A stretch of DNA of 64,000 bases from Rhodosorus marinus (GCA_029953675.1 JAMWBK010000008.1:1583001-1647000); one strand, 5' to 3'. Shown: positions 53,376 to 64,000, counted from the stretch's first letter. Made by a program: numbers and translations. Notes: generated by a model not told the origin, from the sequence alone.

Positions 53376-54623
53376 TCAAGAGACGAGCTTGCTTCGATGC
53401 GAGGGTCTCTGATCCTCTTCCCTAATCTCAGGTGCGCATCGCTTCACGCCAATGTCGGAAGCCTCCTCGTCGCTGATACTCGAGCTCCAGCTTGCTAGTC
53501 TTTTCACAGGACTATCACTGTCCTCTGATGTGGTCGCATGACGGTATCCCTGGCCGCTGAGGTTCAGTAGACCTTCCAGTGCGTCGCTGAGCACGCTCGA
53601 GGGGGGGGATCCCGGCTCCGTGGCAGAATGCTCTCCATAATCAGTATCTTCCTTGGCATCCTCGTCGCTGTCGAAGGCCGCGAGGGAAAGTTTTTTCGCG
53701 CGACGAGAAGCGGAAAGGTGTTCATCACGCTTGACTTCCCATCCAGGATGGGCTGCAATCCAGGCTGTGACATTGCGCTTACAAGGCGCAGCGTTGCCGG
53801 AAACAGTTCTTCCAGTCGCAGGATCCCAGACCGTGACTCTCGGCTCCCTTGCCGCGCGACCATTCTGCTCGCTAGCCAATCCAGACGATCCACTGCTCAG
53901 GGACCCAAGGAAACTTGGCTCTGTGAGCTCCGGAGACCTCTCGGAACTGGTCCCAGAGTCGCCGGACATGATTTCCTTGTGGGACGAAATTCCCCTGTCC
54001 AGAATGTACTTCGCTGTGTTCATGACGCTGATCTGCGTCTTGGAACCGCCAACGGTTGTGACAATGGTCTCCCATCGGTCCTCTGCTAGCCGATCCAGCT
54101 CAGCATCTACGCGGGCGAGCGAAAAACGAAAAAAAATTAGCTTTGCGATATCAGCGGGGATATTTCCTTCCGCAAACAGGTTTCTGGACAGCAACGAACC
54201 TGACAGAAGGAGCTGTTCACCAACGCGGACGAGTGCCTCCTCCAGTCTGACGTACTCGTCTGCAGACCAATCTGAGGCCAACGGAGTACTGTCAGCTGGA
54301 TCAGTAAGCAGCGAGACATCATCCAAGAGGGCCTGTGCTACTTTCTTATGCGCGCACAAAGCAGCGAACGAGCTAGCGGCCAACTTGGCCCGTCTGGCCG
54401 CGGACCTTCTCTTGCTCGACTTCAGCTCATCGGCTTTCTCCTCCCATCCTGGGTGTGCCTTGAGCCAGACCGGTAAGTTCTTCCTATACGGTGCAGCATT
54501 TCCCGCCACGGTCTTCCCAGTCGCTGGCTCCCAGACAGTAACGTGCTCATCATCCATCTTCACACCGCTGAAGATCAACGACGCATACGGCGGAAACCCT
54601 GCAGAACTACCACCCCTGCCCAT
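53376..54623 (-). CDS. Twin GNAAP-motif protein with SANT/Myb-like centre (paralogue 2)
   Basis: Starts at the ATG at 54623; the frame above has only a TTG. It reads through as one ORF, but I predict a 93-nt intron (54199-54107; donor CTGTCAG|GTTCGT, acceptor TTTTTCGC...GCGTAG|ATGCT). Removing its 31 codons aligns the centre with paralogue 1 without a gap and gives 384 residues against 380. GNAAP motifs lie at about 28-62 and 229-265 (VTVWEPATGKTVAGNAAP and VTVWDPATGRTVSGNAAP). The SANT/Myb-like region at about 118-175 (DWSADEYVRLEEALVRVG...DRWETIVTTVGG) lies between. Basic patches follow both motifs and the tail is Ser/Asp/Glu-rich. The intron positions of the two paralogues differ. Function unknown; a nuclear role is inferred. 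The overlapping plus-strand ORF of 331 codons is a shadow. Confidence 0.82.
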   Translation of the reverse strand: MGRGGSSAGFPPYASLIFSGVKMDDEHVTVWEPATGKTVAGNAAPYRKNLPVWLKAHPGWEEKADELKSSKRRSAARRAKLAASSFAALCAHKKVAQALLDDVSLLTDPADSTPLASDWSADEYVRLEEALVRVGEQLLLSGSLLSRNLFAEGNIPADIAKLIFFRFSLARVDAELDRLAEDRWETIVTTVGGSKTQISVMNTAKYILDRGISSHKEIMSGDSGTSSERSPELTEPSFLGSLSSGSSGLASEQNGRAAREPRVTVWDPATGRTVSGNAAPCKRNVTAWIAAHPGWEVKRDEHLSASRRAKKLSLAAFDSDEDAKEDTDYGEHSATEPGSPPSSVLSDALEGLLNLSGQGYRHATTSEDSDSPVKRLASWSSSISDEEASDIGVKRCAPEIREEDQRPSHRSKLVS

Positions 54624-56392
54624 ATTCACCCTCCCAAGCAAACACTAATAACCCTCTCAACCTCCTCACCCATGTAACTTCATCCCACCGCCCAACCAAC
54701 ACCAGTCACAGTCATCACCTTTAAGGTCACACCCAAAACCCCTGCCGCCCCACGTATCCCCCACATCCCAACCCGCCTCAAAGTCTTAACTGGCGCAAAC
54801 CACCGAAAACAGATTCACAAACCGTCGAAAGTACTTCTCCCCCCCCCTAAAGATCTCCTCCACCCCCACCCCCCCCAAAACGAAAATCCTCCACAATCCC
54901 AAACCTAATCTAACACAAAAATTACACTATTTTTTTGTCGCGACAAAACGGATGAAATCTGCGAATGTTCCATTTCATTGAAATATACACTCCAATTCTA
55001 CCCCCTTCTCCCCTCCCCCACCCAACCAAAAAAAAAACAAAACCGTCGGGACAACGCGAGACTACCCCCCAAAAAACGCACGACAACCGCAATCCACACA
55101 CGTACCCCCAGACGATATCGAATTTTACTATCAACTAAGCGATGTACTAAGATCCATTCAAAATCAGTCAAAATATTATTTGGATAGTCTATAAATTAGA
55201 ACATATTCATTTATATATTTATAAAAGATTGATCAAATCTTTATTGGAGTTATGGGTTAGTAGTAAATTGTACATATCTCACTTGCGATAACCTCCACTC
55301 CCTCCCCCCTTTTCTCTTTCCCTGCAAACACCGAGTTGGAATTCCAGCGCTGAGTCAGTGGATTTAAGGCGGTGGGAATGGAGGAGGAATTCCGGCATGA
55401 ATCTGCCGTGCTCGTGGCGGTACATATATATATTTCTTAATTTTTATTTTTTTGGGGGAACGGGAAAGGAAGGGACGGCTCTAGATTGGATATCTACTGA
55501 TAGACTATATTTGAATGAAAAAAGGATTTTAATGTGAATGTTTTATTGTTATTTTATGTAGAGTTGGATTTCAGGGATCGGCGGTGGGGCATAAAATAGC
55601 GCCGTTTCGTAATCTGGATTTTTTTGTTCATTTGTTCGAGATGCAGAGATGAAAAATTTAAAACTATTCGGAGGATATGAACTCGTGGTTTATGTCGATG
55701 GACAGCGCATAAAAAAGCAGTGAATAATTCTTTAGTTTTAATTAACGAAACAAGGGGGTTGGAGGATTCCAACAGGGGATCTTACAAAAATATTCTTAAT
55801 ACTTGGAGTTTTATTTGTATGGAGAATATTTTATGCGCATGTGATAGATTAGTTCTGGTTAAGAATCTCCTCGGACCAGATTTAATTGCATTATTTGGGG
55901 AGGACAAAAAAAGGGGGGTGGCGAACTCTTTGGGGGTTAGATGCTGTCTCTAGGCAGGTGGACTTCCGCAGTTAAGACTTAGCCTGCCTTCCTCCCGGCT
56001 GTGAACCGCTGGGCCGGTGGCCAAAGAGACAAGAATCTCCGTGTAGGAGAGAGCGCATCGCGCGGAGGGCGTAGTTTAAAGAAACTCTCTCCTGGGGAAG
56101 CGCCGCAGGGGACGAATCTAGCCTTCACCATCACCCGAAACTTTGGGGGAACAAATCAAAATTTGAACGTTCACCGTGTTTAGACTGTTTTCAAATCTCC
56201 ATCAGAATCTTCGCCCCGTAAAACTGATTGCGACAGCTCTGTCCGAGGAAGTTGAGGCAATGCGTAAGGGACGGATCGGGTAGCACGGATCAGGGAATGG
56301 AGCGATTTCTGCGGTAGCCAGTTCCCCGAGCAACTGGGTTGCTGAGGGTCTGCAATGCCGCGGATCGCACGAGATAGGGGTTGGGACATTCC
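54624..56392. other. Gene-free stretch
   Basis: CCC-rich at 54830-54890 and poly-A near 55020. AT-rich from 55140 to 55880, with TATATATA at 55430. No supported ORF. Confidence 0.4.
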
Positions 56393-56793
56393 CGAAGAGT
56401 CAGGAGAGGACGTAAAATTAGGCCAAGCAAAAACAATCGACCTATCAAACATTCCCCCCCACCCCCCCCCAAGGGGAATGTTGGCCATATTACATTCCGA
56501 CTCTTCCTCCGCACACGGTGATCCGCGGGGGACATGCGAAAAGCACGTGTTTTGACAGGTTTGCGGGCCTTTCGAATCCTCCCCCCCCCCAAAAAAAAAA
56601 AAATTCCATAACGCCCATGAAATTCAGTCAAGAGCATTTTAAAAATTAAAAAAAACACAAAATGAACATGTAAATAGATTGATTCAATCCCGATTCTACT
56701 TGGGTTCGTAATGGGTTAGCTGCGAGCATTTCTCGGTGGGATAGGTCGATTGTTTTTGCTTGGCCTAATTTTACGTCCTCTCCTGACTCTTCG
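56393..56793. repeat. Perfect 54-bp inverted repeat with 293-bp loop
   Basis: Bases 56393-56446 are the exact reverse complement of 56740-56793. Inside the loop is a smaller hairpin (AACATTCCCC / GGGGAATGTT at about 56448-56482) around a C-run. Bases 56499-56580 also recur in direct orientation at 56784-56881 (CACACGGTGA-CCGCG...CGTGTTT...TTTTCGAATCC). No ORF with motifs. It could be a fold-back (MITE-like) element or the product of duplication with inversion. Confidence 0.9.
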
Positions 56794-56881
56794 TCCGCAC
56801 ACGGTGACCCGCGCCGGACACGGAAAGCGCGTGTTTAGAAGGATTGCGACCAACGTTCATCCTTGCCGGTGTTTTCGAATC

Positions 56882-58383
56882 CACACGTATGACGGATATT
56901 GACAGCGGTGCGTTACGTCATTGACCGCGCCGCAGTCAATGACGGTTTAGAAACACACGGCGGAATTCGGTGCGTGGTCTGATCACAAACCTCGCGAAAT
57001 CTCGCTACCCACAGGAACACTGCCGCTCCTCGCTACAATTTCCGCGCAGCAGCTAGCGATTGATAAAAGACGATACCATAACGGTCCCTGTGCGGCCGAG
57101 AGCGAGTGTGAGGCTTCATGATAGCACTTTTTTGATCCCACGGACTTATTCTGTCTTATCAAGGCTGTTCCTCATTGTCACCTGCGAATAGTCTCATTCC
57201 GAATAGCCTCCCGACCGTTCCCAACTCTCTTTCAAGGCGACAAGAGAGACCCTTGCGGCACCCAAGCAATAGGCAGCTCCCCCCTCCCTCCTTCCGGGAA
57301 AGTCGCAAATTGCACCCATAGACCAACATTCAGTCAACGGATTCTCCCGCCCTAGAATAAATTCCAAGACGAACCCGCCCCAAAAATCGCATTTATCAAT
57401 CATTTTCCAAAGGAGGGAATATCTCAACCACCAATATCCAATCAAAAATGCTTAGTACGAAACAGTTGTAGCTGTACGTGGAAAGATAGGGCCGGCAAAT
57501 ATGAAGAATTAACATTCCAACGTTTCTATTGGACAAAAAAGGGTATCTCGCATCAGTCAATTTTAGACCAACCGTCGTACTGGCCCAAAATTAGTGATAA
57601 ACAATAATACCTTGGGAAAAGGTGAAAACGCGTTGCAATTTGTCTTCACGCTGGAGAGTTCTTTTCAGCTGATGAGCAAACGAACGTCGTGGGTTGAAGC
57701 AAATTGGCGGATGGAGTTTCTCCCTCTCATAGTAAGAAAGAGGCTTAACAGCTGTTTGTCTGCTTTGGAAGCTACTGGAGGATGATCTTGTAATCGCTTG
57801 CCGCCATTTCAATGCGTTTCAGAGTCACACGGGTAGAATGAAACGTTGGGAAACAGAGTCTAGAAGAACGCGGCTTGATAAGCAATGACGGCGGTGATCT
57901 AGGTCTGATTTAGACAGTTGCACGGACAGCCAGTAGCTTCCAAAACCGTACGCGTATTGCTGTTCTGGGTAGTTGAGATCACACCACGGTCACCTTTTAC
58001 CCTTTAGACTTATGTCTTGGCTCTTTTTTTCTGGAACAAGGTTACATGCTTGTGAGTTGCCATAAAACCTGTGTTTGGTGGAATGCATCCCGTCAACTCC
58101 AACTTTAGTTCTGCTTTGGTCTGGTGCTTCTCTGCTCGTACTCCAGTCTGTGCGTATGACCGCTGCCGTGGCTTTGGAGGCGCGTGCGTGATCTTTGCCT
58201 TCAGTAGTCTTTTTTTACACTCTGCATTTTTTTATGTCTAGTGTTATCAGTTGTGCGTTTTCACATGAATGATTACTGCATAGGCGTCGCCAGAAGGTTA
58301 CAAGTACACGTCGATTGGCGATGTGAAGTCAGATCCGACCTTGAATAAAGCAAGCTTAAGATTGACGGACTAACTTCGTCCGT
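56882..58383. other. No recognised gene
   Basis: Short ORFs without motifs. The right part may contain the decayed 5' portion of the copia relic that follows, but no gag or LTR signature is visible. Confidence 0.4.
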
Positions 58384-60120
58384 AGGTCATGAAGCCGTCG
58401 ATCATCCGGAAGAAAATGATACCAGCATCTCAAAATGGGAGAGGACATCCCTCAAGCCAAGGTGCCAACCATGCATCGAGGAGTTCATTCGAGCTGCACC
58501 ACTGAGAAGCTAGCCTCATAATTCTTGGCACTTGTGGATGATGCCACAAGGTTTATTACATGCCGAACTTTCTCTCATCTGAGGATGGGGCGAAAGCACA
58601 GCTGATCAGTCTATTGCGCAATCTAGAAGACCAGTCCTTGCAGGGTGAAGAAACTTCGCACTGATAACCGAGGAGCATTTCAGAATGTAATCCTGAAGGC
58701 TTTCACAGACAGCTAAGGAATCGAACATCAGTTGAACCCCCCGGATACACTGCAGGCGAATGGTGTGGGCTGAGAGGATCAACTATACTCTGCTCACGAG
58801 ACGTCGGGTATAATTTGCAGACAGCTAGATGCCGAAGGAATTGCGGGCGGAAAGCACTAAACGCCGCTATCTACCTTGACAATGGAGTACCCCAAATAGC
58901 AACGGGAGTGCTACTGCGTTGCCAAAAGGTCCCAATATTACATTATGAGGCAAATGGGGTTGAAAGAGATCGTCCAGGCAGGGCGAGTTAGTTGACGGAC
59001 CGGCGGAAGCTTGATCTCCGATCGCGTGAGGTGGTCCAATGCGGCTATAGCCCCGACGAATCGAAGATCCATCATGTGTGGGAGCGTAAAAAAACAAAGG
59101 TTTTCGCACCACTATATTTGAAACCTGTCTCCGGCACTAACACAACGGTTTGTTCTGGTCTACTACTGGAGGGGGACTCTCTGCGCCCTTCCAACGCGTA
59201 CCTCATTGAGCGACCTTAGCCACCGATTAAACAGATCTGTCTGTAAGTCTGCGCTCTGGAATAGGTGAAGATGCAACTACTACGCCTGAAGAGGTTGTTG
59301 CTCGGCTATGTGAGGAAGAGAGCGCAAGCAGATAGCTGAAACACTAGACGCCGGATCAGAGTCCGAACAACCCGAAGATCTACTTCCTGAAACCAATGCT
59401 GGATGAGAACCTAGGTCTACACGTAATTATAGAAAGACCTGGCGCTATGGCTTCGGATCACGGGAGGTGGATGAAACACGTCGAGCCCGAGCCATACTCG
59501 GGTAATCTCAAAGGTGAAGACCAGCATTAGTGGTTAACTCCAGTTCAAGCCGAGCTTAAAAGAGCTTGCTGGAGCACAAACCTTTGGACGGGGTGCAAGA
59601 GATACCCGAGAAATACTCCGGCATTCTCAACGTTGAAGACCAGCGTTAGTGACTAACTCCAGTTCAAGCCGGGCTTAAAAGAGCTTGCTGGAGCACAAAG
59701 CATTGGACGGGGTGCAAGAGAAATCCGCTGGAAAGAAATTAATCGGTGTTAAACAGGTATTGGTGAGAAAGGAGGATGCAAATTGAAGGTTGCTCAAGTT
59801 CAAGAGGCGTCCTGTGGCGAAAGCTTATAACCAGTCGTACGGAGGTGTATCGAGTGGGTGATGATCAGACGCACGTACCTGTGGTGAGGCTTGAAACGCT
59901 TCGAGCGCTTCGAAATGCTTATCTTCAGAGGCCGCACAACTTGGACAGGCTGATTTTCCTACTGCATTCCTCGATGAGAAGTTCAAGAGGACAACTACGT
60001 TGAGGTCCTACGACGACCAGACATCAGCGCTGGAGGAGTTCTGTTAAAGATATCCTTATTTTGCTCAAAGCAAGCGGGTGCTGCGTGGAATCAGGTAACA
60101 CTCGAAGGGCTTCATGCCTC
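58384..60120 (+). pseudogene. Ty1/copia retrotransposon relic (integrase to reverse transcriptase)
   Basis: Disjointed plus-strand blocks keep copia order. The integrase core is LVDDATRF-TCRTFS near 58530-58580, then KKLRTDN-GAFQN near 58650-58690 and a PPDTLQANGV block near 58735-58765. The integrase tail KLDLRSREVVQCGYSPDESKIHHVW is near 59008-59090. The RT start RPVAKAYNQSYGG is near 59810-59845, followed by THVPVVRLETLRALRNAYLQRPHNLDRL near 59865-59955, and an APRAWNQ-like block near 60080-60110. Stops and frameshifts separate nearly every block. No LTRs were found. Confidence 0.75.
59494..59731. repeat. 119-bp tandem duplication inside the copia relic
   Basis: Two copies begin at 59494 and 59613 and share GAAGACCAGC-TTAGTG, TAACTCCAGTTCAAGCC, GCTTAAAAGAGCTTGCTGG and GGACGGGGTGCAAGAG. 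They are a few per cent diverged. The duplication lies between the integrase and RT blocks and so is probably post-insertional. Confidence 0.85.
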
Positions 60121-62215
60121 ACCGCATGTACGTAGCAAAATCCACCCTACCACTCTAGTTGTAGCCTTTCCCCACCAGACGCACCTTCAATAGTGCAACG
60201 AAGAGGGCAAGGAAGACCTAGATCAACGTACGTGTTCTGGAAACCGTCTAAGTCCTCCACGACCAGATCAGCATCTCTTCGAATGCACCAAAATGCCGAG
60301 TAGGGGGTTGAGAAAGCATTGACTTTGGAGTGGTAGGAAGTGCAGAAACCAGCAATGGTTATCTGAGCATGTAACGATTATTGGAGCAGGTGAATCCATA
60401 AAACTTTTTGGGGATGACGTCGATGGGAGATGCCTGGTTACAGACAGCTGCTTGTTTGTTCTTGACTAAGCGTGAGCGCGCATGATTGCCGGCATCCTTC
60501 GACCGCCGCTAGGATCGGTTCCGGTATTTTGCCCGCGGGTAGTGTCTGAACGTTTGTACGCGGTTCTAAATACGGAAATGATCAGCAGTGTCAAGAAACA
60601 AGACACACACCCAACTTGGAATTAAAACAAAAAAGATTGGAGACCATAAAAGGAATACACAGCTCTGCCGCGTTGGCGTCGATGGAATGGCGAGAGTTCT
60701 CCACAGAGCATTTCTCTTTCATAAAAAGGAGCCCGATTGAGTAAGAGATCCTTAGCGTCCTCTCCTCTTTGTAGCTTTCTTAAGTGCCCCAGCCTGTGGT
60801 TTCAAATAAGATCCCGTTTTACATACGGACGGAGCATTCGGAGTTTATACACGAAAAGTTTCGCTCTGAAAAGACTTGATCTGATATTCCCGGTCTCAGC
60901 TATGTACCCCCTTCCGCAAGTGCATAGATGAAGTGCCCTTTTCATGTCCGCAAGTCAAAAAAAACACCAAACAAACACACCAATACCCCCACGACCAGAT
61001 ATTAGCTCCCTGCGTTCCAAAACTCTGGCCCTCCACATCACTGCCGCGATCCGCCAGCAGTCCCACTTGCCAATACAAATATTGTCTACAATGACCACAA
61101 CTCCCCGATGTCATTCAGGCTACTTTTAGGACATATATAATTATTTTGTTTGACATTTCAATATATTAATGAACGAAAACAAGAATAGATGATGTCTAAA
61201 TGTAGAAATAATACTCGAAATGAGTTTTTCTTTACCCCCCTCCGCTACTCGCCTGACACGTGCGGAAGACATCAAAATTCAAAAAACTTAAAGAATTAGT
61301 GACTTTGTCAGGAACTTATGATAGCATTCACACCCCTACGTTTGGGGATCTTTGGTTTTTTCTGAAGTCTGATTTAGAAAAATCCTTGTTCAAGTGTGCG
61401 CTGTTTTTCGTCCGTTTTTTGTTGGTTTTGTTTTGGAGGTCGTTTCCAATGCAACGGTTGATGAAGTTGTCGCGGGCAGAGTTTCGGTTTTGGGGGGGTA
61501 TTCACCTAGTCATAGAGGGACCCGCTGGCCGTAGTTGACACTAGTCCGAGTGGTAAGCCCATCCCACTAGTAGTTTTGTCTGTTCTATATGGCTTACGGT
61601 GAGGAGCTTGTGCTGGACGGAGGATTCCTCCGCTGCCTTCTGTGCCAGGCAATTCTAAGTCCGACCCGCCTACAAACGTACGCAAGCTTGTGAAGACCAA
61701 AGTCTCAATCTCGCCAGAGGACCACGCTGGTCCACAGGCGGGCCAGCGTCCCATCCATACTCATTTAACCTCCCGTGAGCACCCGAAGCGATTTTCCAGG
61801 AGAGATCGTCCTCGAATTACGTAGTCGCCATCTAAGAAATCGCCAACCTACACCAATGAAAAAACAAACAACCAAACAAACCAAAATACGCAACGGCAAA
61901 AAAACAGAAAAAGAAAAGGAGCCCACCACCAACCACTCAACGAGCAAGGGTCGCAGCCCGGCCGAAAGTGATCGTAAGCCAATACCCCCCCGTGTGCTTG
62001 ACTTACAACGATCACTGAATTTCTTTGAAAGAAGAGACAGGGACAATGGTTGACCGGACCGTTAACTTTCAGTACCCCAAAAACAACCAAAATGGGAAAA
62101 TCGAAACTTTTTTACCCCCCGGGTGGACTTTTTATTGAATATCTTTAAAAATAATAGAAACCTAAATAAGTATTGAGTAGCCCAGATGTTTTAATTAATT
62201 CCCAAGAAGATAAGC
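60121..62215. other. Gene-free stretch
   Basis: No supported ORF. The end of the copia relic may extend some way in. The AT/GC mix changes near 61130-61260 to an AT-rich tract. Confidence 0.4.
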
Positions 62216-62221
62216 AGAAGG

Positions 62222-62640
62222 AAGAGTCCGATGGATGGATGGATTTACCAGAAGAATGCATCTGATCAGGCGCGGAATCGAACGAGCGATCGAAGAGTTG
62301 TCTAATGCCTTAGTTTTTTTTGAAAACATTGTATCTAGACAAAAACAATTTTGCTCATAGGAAATCAGATGGATGAGTCCCATAGAGGGATGGATTTAAT
62401 AGAAAAAAGCATCTCATCCGGCCCGGAATCGAACGAGAGATGAAGGAGTCTAAGGGAGTAGTTTTCTTTGAAAATAATTCTATCTGGAAACAACAAAAAA
62501 ACCGAATAGAAAATCTGGAAGAGTCCGATGGATGGATAGATTTACCAGAAAAAAGCTCCTAATCAAGCGGATTCGTGGATCCAGGAGCGTGTAAATAGAG
62601 TAGTTTTATTTGAAACAAATGGAAACAAACAATGTATTGG
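62222..62640. repeat. Three diverged copies of a ~150-bp unit
   Basis: Units start near 62225, 62372 and 62520, each with (A)GAGTCC-ATGGATGGAT-GATTTA-CAGAA--AAGC. The first two share a CGGAATCGAACGAG block, and all end in a TAGTTTT-TTTGAAA stretch. The reverse complement of the shared block, CTCGTTCGATTCCG, resembles a pol III B box, but flanking bases do not form a tRNA T-arm and no A box is evident. The units may be degenerate SINE-like copies. Confidence 0.65.
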
Positions 62641-63068
62641 GAAATATTTGGTTTTCGCTCGTACCCCCAGAGAACGAGGAGCCCGACTGCTCTACGAATG
62701 AGGGAAATAGATCTCCAAAAACAATAAGAAGTCCCCCCAGCGTGACAGTGCATCCAAAAACTACTTTTTCCCAACGGCGGATAGTTTACGATGTAGAGAA
62801 AAAAACAAGACCGCCCAAATCTCCTTTTTCCCGTGCATTTATCAGACTTTCATCTACTGGTAATTTTTTTTAACTATTTCATTTTCGGCGATATGTAATT
62901 AAATTGTTGCCGAAGATGTAAATGTTTTTTTCCATATTGTTTTCCTTGTGTATGATGTGAAAAAGGGGGGGGGGGTTGGGGGTTCTGCATGAGAAATGCG
63001 TAGTCGTTTTACCTGGCTTTATTAGCATAGCCTAAAGCGCTTCGCAAACCTAGAAAAGGAACTAAGAA

Positions 63069-63320
63069 CTAGTAGGAAGCGTGCAAACCCAGGTGCCGAT
63101 GGCGCGCCTCGGCAAGCATGCTGCTCGAATATCGCCACAGAGAGACGCTTAAACGCCGCAAAAGTTCCAAGTATTCAAGGGGATCCTTAGTGAAACATTT
63201 CCGCAACCACTCCAAACGCGCCTTCTCCACGTGACCAAAGCTTTCCTCAATGAAATGCTGGAACCGACTAACATCGCTCATAGCCTGATACGCTACTTTA
63301 GGGACTAGGGAGAAGAGCAT
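63069..63320 (-). other. Hypothetical 83-codon ORF in a repeated region
   Basis: Starts with ATG at 63320 and has a plausible helical composition (FQHFIEESFGHVEKARLEWLR...YLELLRRLSVSLWRYSS), ending in LAEARHRHLGLHA. Antisense codons for a near-identical LAEARHRRLGLHA lie upstream at about 63310-63350, because the surrounding sequence is repeated: CATAGCCT-A--CGCT blocks occur near 63028, 63281 and 63477. It could be part of a small repetitive gene or chance. I do not recognise a family. Confidence 0.25.
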
Positions 63321-63359
63321 GCAAGCCTAGACGGCGGTGGCGTGCCTCGGCGAGCAATG

Positions 63360-64000
63360 AGTCGTATTATGAATTTTTGGAATTGCTGTCCAGAACAAAC
63401 ACAGCTTCAACAATCTTTTTGACCCCTCCTCTCTAGAGTACCTGCGGGAACCGGGTTTTTACTGGTTTTTACTAACGTAGCCTGATGCGTTACGCCAAAA
63501 GTAAAAGGAGACTAGGGACTCGGGAACAGGTAGGAGTGTGGATGGGGGGGGGGGGATGGTTGGGCTTGGTCACTTGATATTTATAACAACTCGAAACTTT
63601 GCCATTTTCAAAGTTTTCACTACGTGAGTGTTTCACTCTAGTTACAGCTCTACTCGAATCGCCTCTGTAAAAGATGACCCGGCGTTGGAGGAGATGATCT
63701 TAGGAATATTTTGCAAACTACGAATTTGTCACACCCCTGCACCAGGAAATTGCTTTCACAATGCGCAAGTTTTCTCCGGATGAGAGCACGTAGCACTGTC
63801 CCATGACGCGTTTTTTTTTTAAAGAGTCCACCACTGTAAGTAAAACCACCACTGTCCCATCACTTTTTACTTTTTTTTGGAAGCAAAGGTATTGCTGTGG
63901 AAGACACTGGGAATGCGGACGGAAATGGTTGTTTCCTGATGAATTTTCTCTCTTTTCAGTTCCTTACACTGTAGTTTGGAATTCAGTCAATATGGACGAG
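63360..64000. other. Right edge: possible start of a gene beyond the window
   Basis: A G-run (63543-63553) and T-rich tracts are present. A pyrimidine-rich AG (TTTTCTCTCTTTTCAG, ending at 63959) followed by an ATG at 63992 (ATGGACGAG) could be a leader intron and start codon of a gene cut by the window end, but the evidence is thin. Confidence 0.2.

Noticed and set aside
53653-54648. 331-codon plus-strand ORF over the GNAAP paralogue 2 gene
   Set aside because: The opposite strand encodes a conserved paralogue of 39711-40933; this frame is Ser/Ala-rich antisense and crosses the predicted intron.
62260-62300. tRNA gene suggested by a GTTCGATTCC word on the minus strand
   Set aside because: The flanking bases do not pair into a T-arm, and no anticodon arm or A box was found.
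1-64000. CRISPR array, bacterial operon or rRNA operon
   Set aside because: No regularly spaced identical repeats with unique spacers, no rRNA sequence recognised, and spliced eukaryotic genes throughout.

Overview
The window looks like a nuclear segment of a photosynthetic eukaryote. Several genes carry short spliceosomal introns (73 to about 350 nt, GT-AG, frames restored on splicing), there are TATA boxes, and the retroelements are eukaryotic. A plastid-type (thylakoidal) type I signal peptidase and a very large P-class PPR protein point to an alga. Single-exon or intron-poor genes scattered among decayed retroelements would fit a red alga, but that assignment is an inference and a cryptophyte, glaucophyte or other alga is not excluded.

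Layout. 0-4 kb: a cluster of short repeats with a small TA-flanked MITE, then a broken non-LTR retrotransposon. 4-15.7 kb: a tandem array of ABCG half-transporter genes on the minus strand: two intact paralogues (6866-8758 and 13446-15320) and one remnant (5353-5684) that lost most of its body through an internal deletion, plus duplicated flanks. 15.7-19.9 kb: nothing recognised. 19.9-23.8 kb: PPR protein. 26.3-27.2 kb: a bHLH-GAF regulator. 28.8-32.5 kb: thylakoidal signal peptidase and a PP2A B56 regulatory subunit, both minus strand and spliced. 34.7-36.2 kb: eIF3 subunit h, four exons. 39.7-40.9 and 53.4-54.6 kb: two divergent paralogues of a family with two GNAAP motifs and a central SANT/Myb-like segment, for which I know no function. 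42.5-46.5 kb: TRAPPC8/Trs85 homologue. 47.2-52.4 kb: a rearranged Ty3/gypsy chromovirus, inserted in a 47-bp tandem repeat, whose gag runs opposite to its pol. 52.6-52.9 kb: a rearranged copy of the TRAPPC8 3' end. 56-64 kb: inverted and direct repeats, a Ty1/copia relic and no confident gene.

The host genes are mostly housekeeping (translation initiation, vesicle tethering, PP2A signalling, organelle protein processing and organelle RNA handling) and do not form one pathway. The least ordinary parts are the GNAAP/SANT-like paralogue pair, the bHLH-GAF protein, the extra N-terminal domain of the signal peptidase, the fold-back retroelement and the deletion-bearing ABCG array. Exon boundaries were worked out by eye from splice consensus, phase and homology; none has transcript support here.
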